A stretch of 64,000 nt of DNA from NCBI GenBank assembly GCA_000378865.1, contig KB900435.1:1-64000 (forward strand), written 5' to 3'. The notes under the pieces were generated by a model. It searched no databases. It saw nothing but the letters and a program-made list of their open reading frames with translations, and was not told the origin of the DNA. The position numbers and the translations under genes were made by a program. Positions 42,709 to 51,539 of the stretch are shown here, one piece after another. Numbering within the stretch: position 1 is the first letter of the stretch; the number at the start of each line of letters is the position of its first letter. The DNA comes from an actinobacterium SCGC AAA278-I18. Lineage in GTDB: Bacteria > Actinomycetota > Actinomycetes > Nanopelagicales > Nanopelagicaceae.

Positions 42709-43463
42709 GCGTAACGGGCGTGGAGCGCGCCATCAACCATAAGGTCGGCGCCAGTGATAAATGATGCGTCCTTTGAAAGTGCAAATAAGATTACATTTGC
42801 AATCTCCTCAGGGGATCCAAATCTTGCATTTGGTGCAACAGAAAGTGAGTGCGCTTTCTCATCTGGAAACTTTTCCATATAACTCTTTAAGAGTGGAGTG
42901 GCAGTAGTTCCAGGAGATACTGAGTTGACTCTAATTCCATACTTACCTTCATCTAAAGCTAAGTTTCTAGATAATCCAATAATGCCACCCTTTGCCGCAG
43001 AGTATGGAAAGAAGTTTGGCCTAGACATTCGGCCGTGAATTGATGAGATATTTACAATTGATCCATACTTGGCTTTTCTCATCTCTGGCAAGCAAAGTTT
43101 TGCTAAATACCAGCTTGATTTTAAATCTAGCGCAAAAAAATCATTCCACTCTTGCTCAGCATACTCAACAGCATCAGCATAAGAGTTTCTTCCGGCGTTT
43201 GATACCGCAACAGTTACTGGGCCAAAGCTTGCCACTAACTTGTCATAACCTGCCTTAAAGGTTTCAAACTTTGAGACATCTGCCTTTGCATATTGAACCT
43301 GATGCCCCTCTTTGGTTAATTTTTCAACTAACGCGGTTGCTTTCGCATCGTCAATATCAACAAATGAAACCTTGGCACCCTCTTTAACAGCGCCTAAAAC
43401 AATTGCTTCACCAATACCAGCTGCGCCACCTGTAACAAATAAATGCTCGCTCTTTAATATCAT
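42705..43463 (-). CDS. SDR-family oxidoreductase (tandem copy A)
   Basis: TGGAAGIGEAI, SNAGRN, YSAAKGG; paralogous to next gene. Confidence 0.87.
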   Translation of the reverse strand: MILKSEHLFVTGGAAGIGEAIVLGAVKEGAKVSFVDIDDAKATALVEKLTKEGHQVQYAKADVSKFETFKAGYDKLVASFGPVTVAVSNAGRNSYADAVEYAEQEWNDFFALDLKSSWYLAKLCLPEMRKAKYGSIVNISSIHGRMSRPNFFPYSAAKGGIIGLSRNLALDEGKYGIRVNSVSPGTTATPLLKSYMEKFPDEKAHSLSVAPNARFGSPEEIANVILFALSKDASFITGADLMVDGALHARYA

Positions 43464-44218
43464 GCGATTCTTGCTCCTAATCCACCATCTACTGCCCAGT
43501 CAGAGCCACTTACATAAGTAGATTTATCTGAAAGTAGGAATATAACAACCTTTGCTACCTCACCAGGTTGGCCCATTCGTCCTAATGGTTGTATAGATTC
43601 TGCTCGCTCTTTTCTGCCGGCCTCACCCTTGAGCCAATTTTTTGTTAAATCTGTAAGTATGTAACCAGGTGATACCGCGTTTACTCTAATTTCAAACTTA
43701 CCCTCATCTAATGCCAGGTTTCTAGTTAAACCAAGAACTGCAGATTTTGCTGCGCCATATGGGAAAAATCCTGGATATGTTAAGCGGCCATGGATTGAAC
43801 AGATATTAACTATTGAACCACCTTTTGCTTTGCGCATAGCAGGAAGTGCTAACTTGGCAGTAAGCCAGACTGGCTTCATATCAATGGCAAAAAAATCATC
43901 CCACTCTTTATCTGTCATAGTCACAGGATCAGCGTGTGAGTTAACACCAGCATTATTAACAACACCAGTTACCTCACCAAATTTACTCACAGCTTCATTA
44001 AAGGCTGATTTGAGCTCTTCAAAGTTAGCTACATTAGCCTTCACAAAAATAACTTTTTTACCTAACTTGCTAAGTTCAGAGGCTAATTTTTCACCAGCAG
44101 CTATATCAATATCAACAAAGGAAACAGATGCACCTTCAGCTGCTGCATCTCTAACAATGGCCTCACCAATACCCTTGGCGCCACCTGTTACAAAGATATG
44201 TTTACTGGCTAACTTCAT
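43460..44218 (-). CDS. SDR-family oxidoreductase (tandem copy B)
   Basis: TGGAKGIGEAI, NNAGVN, YGAAKSA. Confidence 0.87.
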   Translation of the reverse strand: MKLASKHIFVTGGAKGIGEAIVRDAAAEGASVSFVDIDIAAGEKLASELSKLGKKVIFVKANVANFEELKSAFNEAVSKFGEVTGVVNNAGVNSHADPVTMTDKEWDDFFAIDMKPVWLTAKLALPAMRKAKGGSIVNICSIHGRLTYPGFFPYGAAKSAVLGLTRNLALDEGKFEIRVNAVSPGYILTDLTKNWLKGEAGRKERAESIQPLGRMGQPGEVAKVVIFLLSDKSTYVSGSDWAVDGGLGARIA

Positions 44219-44840
44219 GTCGATAAACTACCTTACTAGCCTCATTAATTGCATTACGAAAAGCTAAAACATTTTTGCCAACCCCACTGACACCATCTTT
44301 GGTAAGCGGGCCACCTAGGCCAACAAGATCTGCGCCAGCCTCAAACCACTTTGGAATCGATTCCAAGGTAATACCAGCGGTTGGACACCAGCGGTTGTTT
44401 GGAAATGGCTCTCGGAGCATCTTTAAATGAGAGGGGCCTAAAATTGCTGCTGGAAATAACTTCAAAATATCAGCACCACTCTCCTCAGCAATTGCAACCT
44501 CAGTTGCTGTTGAGACACCTGGCATTGATACCAATTTTAATTTCTTTGTTGCAGCAATTACATCCTCATTTGTGTCAGGGGAGACTATGAAACTAGCTCC
44601 AATATCCTCTACTTTTTTCACATCTTTAACGGTTCGAACTGTGCCAGCACCTACTAATAAATCCTTATTCTTTAAGAGCCGTTCAATGATTTTAAGTGCA
44701 CCTGATGTTGTAAGAGTTATTTCAATTACCTTAACCCCAGCCTCTACCAATGCATCAGCCATTACTTGGCCTTCATTTTGGGAGTTAGCTCTAACTAAGG
44801 TCATCATCTTTTCAGAAAGCAATTTATCTATGGTCTTCAC
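44202..44840 (-). CDS. bifunctional KDPG/KHG aldolase-family protein
   Basis: KVIEITLTTSGALKIIE, LVGAGTVRTVKD, LKLFPAAILGPSHLK, CPTAGIT motifs. Confidence 0.87.
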   Translation of the reverse strand: MKTIDKLLSEKMMTLVRANSQNEGQVMADALVEAGVKVIEITLTTSGALKIIERLLKNKDLLVGAGTVRTVKDVKKVEDIGASFIVSPDTNEDVIAATKKLKLVSMPGVSTATEVAIAEESGADILKLFPAAILGPSHLKMLREPFPNNRWCPTAGITLESIPKWFEAGADLVGLGGPLTKDGVSGVGKNVLAFRNAINEASKVVYRHEVSQ

Positions 44841-45790
44841 TAATTACTCCTCATCTTTTGTGAAATATCTTTATGAATAACACCAGCAGAACCAGTTGGT
44901 ATGCCACTCCAATCCCCAAACATACTTGCTACTAAGGCTCCACAGATACTGCCCTGCGTTAAAGCATCCACTGCACTCATACCACTTAATAGACCCGCGA
45001 TCGCCCCACCAGTAAAAGCATCACCTGAGCCAACTGGATCTACCGAAACAACCTTTGGCGGGATGATTTCACCATACTGACCACCAATTGCATATCGCAT
45101 TGGTTGATCACCTTTAGTCATAACTGCAATCTTGCATTCACGATTATTTGCCTCAACTAAAACTTTCTTTGCATCAGAGCTTCCAAAGACCACCTGATAC
45201 TCATCCTCACCACCAATTAAGAACTCAATATTTTCAGCTAAAGGTTGCAGTGTCTTCCTTGCATCCTCTTCACTCCATAACTTGCGGCGTAGATTTAAAT
45301 CAAAACTAGATTTAATACCTAATGATGCTGCCATTTTTAATGCATGTTTAACAGTTGCTGCTCCACTTTGTGAAATTGCGCAGGTAATACCTGTGGTGTG
45401 AAGCCAGCGGGAAGAGGAGATATAGGAATCTAAAATATCGGATGGTTCAATAGTGGAGGCCGCAGAGCCTTTTCTTAAATAACTAATCTCAACCGGTGCT
45501 GTTTTACCTGGATTACGGACCATAGCTCCGGTAAATGAGTTAACCCGCTTTGCAAGTGAAACATCAACACCTTCGGCTGCAATATCTGCCAACATAACTG
45601 AACCTAATTGATCATTGCCAAATCTTGAAAAGTAGGCAGATTTAAGACCAAGCCGCGAAAGTGTCACTGCCACATTAACTTCAGCGCCAGCTGTTACTCG
45701 CTCGAACTTGGTTGCACTCATTACCGAATCGGTATCACTTGAGATAAATACTGATAGAACTTCACCAAAGGTGAAAAGGTCAGTTTTCAA
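44840..45790 (-). CDS. PfkB-family sugar kinase (2-keto-3-deoxygluconate kinase-like)
   Basis: AGAEVNVAVTLSRLGLKSAYFSRFGND and DPVGSGDAFTGGAIAGL. Confidence 0.85.
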   Translation of the reverse strand: MKTDLFTFGEVLSVFISSDTDSVMSATKFERVTAGAEVNVAVTLSRLGLKSAYFSRFGNDQLGSVMLADIAAEGVDVSLAKRVNSFTGAMVRNPGKTAPVEISYLRKGSAASTIEPSDILDSYISSSRWLHTTGITCAISQSGAATVKHALKMAASLGIKSSFDLNLRRKLWSEEDARKTLQPLAENIEFLIGGEDEYQVVFGSSDAKKVLVEANNRECKIAVMTKGDQPMRYAIGGQYGEIIPPKVVSVDPVGSGDAFTGGAIAGLLSGMSAVDALTQGSICGALVASMFGDWSGIPTGSAGVIHKDISQKMRSN

Positions 45791-46684
45791 TTAAGCACCA
45801 AATAGATTTGTTTTTTTACCCACTATTCCAGGATTAGCGATAAAAATATATCCAGCCTGCGGATAGAGATCTAAATCCATCTCCTCCCCAGGATTACCAA
45901 CTGCGGTAGTAATAATTAATTGATCAAGCTTTTCACCAGCAAAACAACATGAGGTTACTTTTTGAACCGGCAACTTAATCTCAGCAATTTGTTTTCCGTT
46001 CTTTCCATCAAAGCCGCGAACACATGAGCCCATCCAAAATGCTACCCATAAATTATCCTCACTATCAGAACACATTCCATCGGGATATCCCATGCCATCT
46101 TCGATCTTAATAAATGGGCGACGATTACTTATTGCGCCATTGTCATAATCAAATAAATCAACTCTCATTGATAAAGTGTCGATGTAATACATCTTGGTTT
46201 TATCTACAGACCAATCCATACCATTACTAATTCCAACCTCACCAAAAAGGCGTTGAAGTTTTTTGCCATCTTTACTTAATCTATAAAAAGCACCTTCATT
46301 ACTTTGACTCTCATAAGCCATTGAGCCTAGAAAAAGTTCACCATCTGGTGAAACTTTGGCATCATTCCACCTTAAAACATTTTTATCTTTAAATCCATCA
46401 GCCTCTTCTCTTGATGCCATCTTATGAAGGGTGCCGTCTTTATCTCTTAAAACTGGACCATTTGCAGTTCCTAAAATATCGCCACCAGTTGTACGCGGAA
46501 TTTGAAAACCAACTGGCTCACCTGTTTGATACTCACCACTTTGCTCAGTTGCTAAATCTTTCCATCTAATCACTTGTCCATAAATATCACACCACTGCAC
46601 ATGATTATTTTTCTCACCAGTTGCAGTTGGTCCTTCACCTAATTGATTGCGCCGTGCATCAAATACTTCAACTGCAATCGACAT
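45791..46684 (-). CDS. SMP-30/gluconolactonase family protein
   Basis: LGEGP, GISNGMDWSVDKTKMYYIDTL, YPDGMCSDSEDNLWVAFW. Confidence 0.87.
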   Translation of the reverse strand: MSIAVEVFDARRNQLGEGPTATGEKNNHVQWCDIYGQVIRWKDLATEQSGEYQTGEPVGFQIPRTTGGDILGTANGPVLRDKDGTLHKMASREEADGFKDKNVLRWNDAKVSPDGELFLGSMAYESQSNEGAFYRLSKDGKKLQRLFGEVGISNGMDWSVDKTKMYYIDTLSMRVDLFDYDNGAISNRRPFIKIEDGMGYPDGMCSDSEDNLWVAFWMGSCVRGFDGKNGKQIAEIKLPVQKVTSCCFAGEKLDQLIITTAVGNPGEEMDLDLYPQAGYIFIANPGIVGKKTNLFGA

Positions 46685-46687
46685 TGC

Positions 46688-47626
46688 TTAACCCTTTAGG
46701 GAGCCAGAGAGCAATCCTCTTAGGAAGTAGCGACCTAGGAAGATATAAACAATAAGGGTTGGAAGTGAAACGATTAAGGAAGCGGTCATATTCACACCGT
46801 AGTAGACCTGATTGGATGAGCCAGTAATAAAGTTAAGTGCGGTAGTTGCCACCGATAGTTTGGGTGAACCTCCGGTTAAGAAGATCGCAAAGAGGAAATC
46901 ATTCCAAGCTGAGGTGAACTGCCAAATAATTACCACCACAAATGCTGGTGCAGAAAGTGGCAGGATAATTGAACGATAAATTCGAATCATTGATGCCTTA
47001 TCAACTCGACCTGCCTCAATTAACTCATTTGGAATTCCCTCATAGTAATTACGGAAGATAAGTGTGCAGATAGGAATACCATAAATAATATGGGCAAAAA
47101 CTAAGACATAAATAGATTTATTAATGCCAATATTTGTTGCAACCCTTACCAACGGAATCATTACTGCTTGATATGGAATAAACATTCCAAATAAGAACAT
47201 AGTAAATACAAAGTTTGAGCCTTTGAACTTCCACTTAGCAAAGACATAGCCATTTATTGATCCAATAATTGCAGATATAATTGCTGATTGAATAACAAAT
47301 AATAAAGTTCTAGTCATTGAATCAGATAAGCCGTGTGGGAAGAAGTTTCCACCTGGTGAATTACGGTTTGTTCCACTCCATGCCACACTCCATGCAGAAA
47401 AATCTAATTTCTCAGGAAGTTTAAAGGCATTAGTTAAATAGACATTTTTAACACCTTTAAGAGAGTTAATAACCATTACATAAATTGGCATAACTACTAG
47501 GAACCATATAAAGCCAAGAGATACGTATCGGAAAATTAACCAAAACTTCTCATTGCCATTTAACTTACGCTTTTTATTACGCGTATCATGCTTTGTGGTG
47601 ATTAAATCAACTAAATCATGGCTCAT
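46688..47626 (-). CDS. carbohydrate ABC transporter permease (CUT1, MalG type)
   Basis: EAGRVDKASMIRIYRSIILPLSAPAF EAA motif. Confidence 0.9.
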   Translation of the reverse strand: MSHDLVDLITTKHDTRNKKRKLNGNEKFWLIFRYVSLGFIWFLVVMPIYVMVINSLKGVKNVYLTNAFKLPEKLDFSAWSVAWSGTNRNSPGGNFFPHGLSDSMTRTLLFVIQSAIISAIIGSINGYVFAKWKFKGSNFVFTMFLFGMFIPYQAVMIPLVRVATNIGINKSIYVLVFAHIIYGIPICTLIFRNYYEGIPNELIEAGRVDKASMIRIYRSIILPLSAPAFVVVIIWQFTSAWNDFLFAIFLTGGSPKLSVATTALNFITGSSNQVYYGVNMTASLIVSLPTLIVYIFLGRYFLRGLLSGSLKG

Positions 47627-48543
47627 TAGCGGTACGCCTCCTGCTTATTTGTGTAACGCAGGTAAGGCACCACTACTACTGCCACCATTATTAAGAGCAC
47701 TACTGCAATTGCTGTTCCCTTTGCATAATTATGTTGATCAAAGGTGGACTCCCACATATATACAGCAACCACCTGGGTTACATATGACTTGCCATTAATA
47801 CCAATAATTAAGTCAAAGATCTTCATCGAGACATGGCCTAGAATAATTAAAACTGTAAGTAAAGTTGGAGTTAGTTGTGGAAATAGCACATGGCGATAAA
47901 TCTGTATCTCTGTAGCACCATCAACTCGAGCAGCCTCTCGCATATCATCTGGAATTCCACGAAAGCCTGCTAAAAAGAGCGCTAATACATAGCCTGACAT
48001 CTGCCAGACAGCAGGGATTGCCATCGAATACATCGCACCTTTTTCCGATACATACCAATCATTTTGCAGAAAACCCAAGCCAATTTTTTGAAGGGCTAAA
48101 TTTAAACCACCCGCTTCTTTGCCTCTAGCTGAGTTAAGTAGCCAGTTAAATACCGTTCCCATTGCAATAAAGGAGATCGCCATTGGGTAAAGATAAAAGG
48201 ATCGGAAAAAGCCTTCGCCCTTAATCCCTCTTTCTAATAATAAGGCCATGATAAAACCGGTAATTAAAGTTCCCAACATAAATACCACAGTGAACTTAAC
48301 TAGGTTTGAAAGTGAGTGAGTGAAGCGCTCATCATGGATTAAATCTGTGTAATTCTTAATACCAACATACTCAAGCTTTTTAACCGATACTGAGTTTTTA
48401 TTGGTTAGTGAAACATTAAAAGTCCAAGCAATCATGCCGTAGACGAAAATAATAACGGTGATTATGGAAGGCAATACGAAGAAAAGGCCACCAGCATGTG
48501 ACATAAATGGTTTACGCCGGGTTAGCTCTTTTTTCACAATCAA
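47626..48543 (-). CDS. carbohydrate ABC transporter permease (CUT1, MalF type)
   Basis: EAARVDGATEIQIYRHVLFPQLTPTL EAA motif. Confidence 0.9.
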   Translation of the reverse strand: MIVKKELTRRKPFMSHAGGLFFVLPSIITVIIFVYGMIAWTFNVSLTNKNSVSVKKLEYVGIKNYTDLIHDERFTHSLSNLVKFTVVFMLGTLITGFIMALLLERGIKGEGFFRSFYLYPMAISFIAMGTVFNWLLNSARGKEAGGLNLALQKIGLGFLQNDWYVSEKGAMYSMAIPAVWQMSGYVLALFLAGFRGIPDDMREAARVDGATEIQIYRHVLFPQLTPTLLTVLIILGHVSMKIFDLIIGINGKSYVTQVVAVYMWESTFDQHNYAKGTAIAVVLLIMVAVVVVPYLRYTNKQEAYR

Positions 48544-48603
48544 CCTCCTTGAACAGCAATATTGATTGAATGGATCCTAGCCAAATACTATAAAAATTAG
48601 AAA

Positions 48604-48637
48604 ACTTTGGTGGGCAAGTATTTGCCCACCAAAGTTC
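48604..48637 (-). promoter_or_regulatory. intercistronic hairpin after SBP gene
   Basis: Perfect 15-bp stem AACTTTGGTGGGCAA-GTAT-TTGCCCACCAAAGTT. Confidence 0.7.
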
Positions 48638-48655
48638 TTTACTTCTTTTTAGCTA

Positions 48656-49930
48656 TTAAGCCTTGCCTGCTTCATAAGCTGCAGCAAGTCCTGTTGCTAA
48701 TCCAGCGTTATCTTTTGCTCCGCCTGAGAAATACTTACCAACAGCAGCATTGTATGCAGCCATCAGTGCGTTATTTCCATTTACGCCGTGGACAGTTGAA
48801 CCGACTAAGCGATCCTTTGACCAATCAGCAGCAGCAGATTTTAGATAATCATCATACTTAGTTAGATCAGAGTCGGTACGAACCGCAATTGATCCCTTCT
48901 TTGGATTAAATGCATCCTGTCCTTCTAGTGAACCGCAAACCTTCAACCATGCAATTGCACCGTCGCGGTGTTGCGCACCAACTGGAAGTGTGAATGAATC
49001 TGATAGCCATTGGTATGTACCAACAGTTCCTGGAGCTGCTGCGAATGTGTAGTCAGTTCCAAGCTTTAGACCATCTGATTGCCACTGAGCAGATGCCCAG
49101 TCGCCCATAATAAAGAATCCTGCTTTACCAGAAGTTACTAACTTACCTGCATCTGGCCAATCAAGGTTTCCTGCACCCTTATTTCCATAAGAAAGTGCTT
49201 TCTGGAAGTTCTTAATACCGGCAGCAACCTCTGGACCTGTCCATGAAGTTGTTCCCTTGTATAGACCTTCGAACTTATCTGCGCCCATTGATGCAAGAAG
49301 CATCCAGTCAAGAAGGTGAGCAATCGCCCAGTCTCCCTTTCCTGCAAGTGCAAGACCAGTTACGCCAGCCTTCTTGAACTTCTCAAGATCTGCAAAGAAT
49401 TCATCAAGTGTGGCAGGTGCTGCAGTGATTCCAGCTTTTGTTGCAGTTGCTGGATTCCACCATAGAACGTTGGCACGGTGAATGTTTACAGGTACTGAGT
49501 AAATCTTTCCATCAACTGTAAGAGTCTTGATCAAATCAGCTGGGAATACTTTGTCCCATCCCTCTGATGCATACAATGATGTTAAATCTTCTAGCTTGCC
49601 TGTCTTTACATAACCATCAAGCTCCATACCAGCATGTGCTTGGAATGAATCAGGTGGATCATTTGCTTCTAGACGGCTAGTTAATACTGCCTTAGCGTTA
49701 ACACCAGCACCACCAGCAACAGCAGCGTTAATAAACTCTGTGTTTGGGTTTTGTGCTGTGTAAACATCAATCATTCCTTGTAGTCCAGCAGCTTCGCCAC
49801 CAGATGACCACCAGGTAAAGATTTCAAACTTTGTGTCTTTGTTCGCTGAATCAGAACCTGATGAACAGCCAGTTACCGCAAGGGCAATAGCTGCTGCAGC
49901 TGCAACAAGACGAAATGAACTTTTATGCAT
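48656..49930 (-). CDS. carbohydrate ABC transporter substrate-binding lipoprotein (family 1)
   Basis: LAVTGCSSGSD lipobox; FEIFTWWSSGGEAAGLQGMIDVY, GKAGFFIMGDWASAQW. Confidence 0.9.
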   Translation of the reverse strand: MHKSSFRLVAAAAAIALAVTGCSSGSDSANKDTKFEIFTWWSSGGEAAGLQGMIDVYTAQNPNTEFINAAVAGGAGVNAKAVLTSRLEANDPPDSFQAHAGMELDGYVKTGKLEDLTSLYASEGWDKVFPADLIKTLTVDGKIYSVPVNIHRANVLWWNPATATKAGITAAPATLDEFFADLEKFKKAGVTGLALAGKGDWAIAHLLDWMLLASMGADKFEGLYKGTTSWTGPEVAAGIKNFQKALSYGNKGAGNLDWPDAGKLVTSGKAGFFIMGDWASAQWQSDGLKLGTDYTFAAAPGTVGTYQWLSDSFTLPVGAQHRDGAIAWLKVCGSLEGQDAFNPKKGSIAVRTDSDLTKYDDYLKSAAADWSKDRLVGSTVHGVNGNNALMAAYNAAVGKYFSGGAKDNAGLATGLAAAYEAGKA

Positions 49931-50055
49931 TCATTTCTCCATTTCTACTTATATATAAGTGGCACAACGAGGATCGTCGAACCTGAGTGAATCCTTACCT
50001 TATGCCGTGGGGTAGTCAACAATGGCTGGCTAATAGCATGTTAATAATGCGTTAT

Positions 50056-50069
50056 TTACCGAAACGTTA
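50056..50069. promoter_or_regulatory. shared regulatory motif, copy 3 (TTACCGAAACGTTA; reverse complement TAACGTTTCGGTAA)
   Basis: 13/14 identical to copy 1, located between divergent SBP and RraA genes. Confidence 0.6.
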
Positions 50070-50145
50070 TAAAACTTTATGTGGATATCTCAAGTAGTGG
50101 TTAAGGGTCTATACCACCTGATTTATAACCCCTAATCTTTAGGGT

Positions 50146-50817
50146 GTGAGCGGAAAAAAATATGATTTAAACCGATTATCTACAATTTTTACCGCATCAC
50201 TCGCCTCTGATTGTTTAGATCATATGCAGTTACGTAATCAAGTTTTAAAATCTGATATTCAAATGATTTCTGGTGATGGTGTAATGATGGGATACGCCTT
50301 TCCAGTAAGTGTTGAGGCGGTTTATAAAGCACCAGAGGTGCCATATGTCGGATTACTTAAAGCATTAGATGCAGTTGGGCGCGATCAGGTTTATGTAACA
50401 CCATCTAATAGAAATAATGGTGGTGATCATCCAGCAGCTTTTTGGGGTGAGTTACTTTCAACTGCGTGTAAACATAAAGGCGTGGCAGGTGCGTTAACTG
50501 ATGGACCAGTTAGAGATACCACCAGAATGCGCGCATTAGGTTTTAAAGTATTTGGTGTTGAGACCTCTCCCCTGGATATTAATTCACGGTATGAGGTGGT
50601 CGAACATAATGTGCCAGCGCTTATTGATGGGGTAACAATTAATCCTGGGGATTTAATTGTTGGCGATATTGATGGTGTAGTTGTGATTCCAGTTGCAGCT
50701 ATTGATGAAGTAATAGCAAGAGTTGAAGAGAAGAACTCTGGCGAAAATCTATTTAGAAATGCAGTGCGAGATGGCATGGCACCTAGTGAGGCCTTTGCTA
50801 AGTTTGGTGTCTTATGA
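50146..50817 (+). CDS. RraA/HMG-aldolase family protein
   Basis: GELLSTACKHKGVAGALTDGPVRDTTRMRALGFKVFG...NPGDLIVGDIDGVVVIP. Confidence 0.85.
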   Translation: MSGKKYDLNRLSTIFTASLASDCLDHMQLRNQVLKSDIQMISGDGVMMGYAFPVSVEAVYKAPEVPYVGLLKALDAVGRDQVYVTPSNRNNGGDHPAAFWGELLSTACKHKGVAGALTDGPVRDTTRMRALGFKVFGVETSPLDINSRYEVVEHNVPALIDGVTINPGDLIVGDIDGVVVIPVAAIDEVIARVEEKNSGENLFRNAVRDGMAPSEAFAKFGVL

Positions 50818-51527
50818 AACCAATTGTTCAAGTCTCACTTGATTTAATCGATATCAAAGAGGCGATGGAGATGGCACATACTGCGATGCGTGCCGGTGTC
50901 GATTGGCTAGAAGCTGGTACACCTTTTATATTGGCTGAAGGATTACATGGCGTGCGAGCGCTGCGCAAAGAGTTTCCAAATACTCCAGTTGTGGCAGATT
51001 TAAAAACTATGGATGGTGGATATCTAGAAGCGCAGATGATGGCAAAGGCTGGTGCTACACATGTTGTAGTAATGGCAAGGGCGCACCCTGAAACAATTAA
51101 AGTTGTTGTGCAAGCTGGTAAGGATTACGGCATCACCGTGATGGGAGATAACTTAGGTTGTGAAGATATGGTGGCAGGTGCTCGCCTGCTAGAAGATTTA
51201 GGTTGTGGAATGGTGATTCACCATATTGGTTATGACGAGCGACGCGGCATTGCAGCAAGTGGTAAGAAGGCGCCTAATCCACTTGATCAATTAAAAGCTG
51301 TGGTTGATGCAGTTGGAGTTCCGGTGCAAGCAGTTGGTGGCTTATCTCTGGAGCAAGCAATTGCATCTCCTTCTTATGGCGCACCACTTGTGGTAATTGG
51401 TGCTCCCCTTGCAATTGATGCCGACTCTTTTTCAAGAGGTGCTGGTGATGTTGAAGAGGTGCTTCGTAAGATTTGTGAAAAGGTTCATGCATATGGCGAT
51501 GTTGCTATTACCCCAAGAGTTAAATAA
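50814..51527 (+). CDS. OMPDC/HUMPS-superfamily protein (3-hexulose-6-phosphate synthase-like)
   Basis: VSLDLIDIKEAMEMAHTAMRAGVDWLEAGTP and VVADLKTMDGGYLEAQMMAKAGATHVVV (DxKTMD). Confidence 0.8.
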   Translation: MKPIVQVSLDLIDIKEAMEMAHTAMRAGVDWLEAGTPFILAEGLHGVRALRKEFPNTPVVADLKTMDGGYLEAQMMAKAGATHVVVMARAHPETIKVVVQAGKDYGITVMGDNLGCEDMVAGARLLEDLGCGMVIHHIGYDERRGIAASGKKAPNPLDQLKAVVDAVGVPVQAVGGLSLEQAIASPSYGAPLVVIGAPLAIDADSFSRGAGDVEEVLRKICEKVHAYGDVAITPRVK

Positions 51528-51539
51528 GAATAGGTATAT

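Noticed and set aside
43830-44267. Plus-strand 145-aa ORF
   Set aside because: Antisense shadow of the SDR gene 43460..44218.
50427-50831. Minus-strand 134-aa ORF
   Set aside because: Antisense to the RraA-family gene; no recognisable domain.
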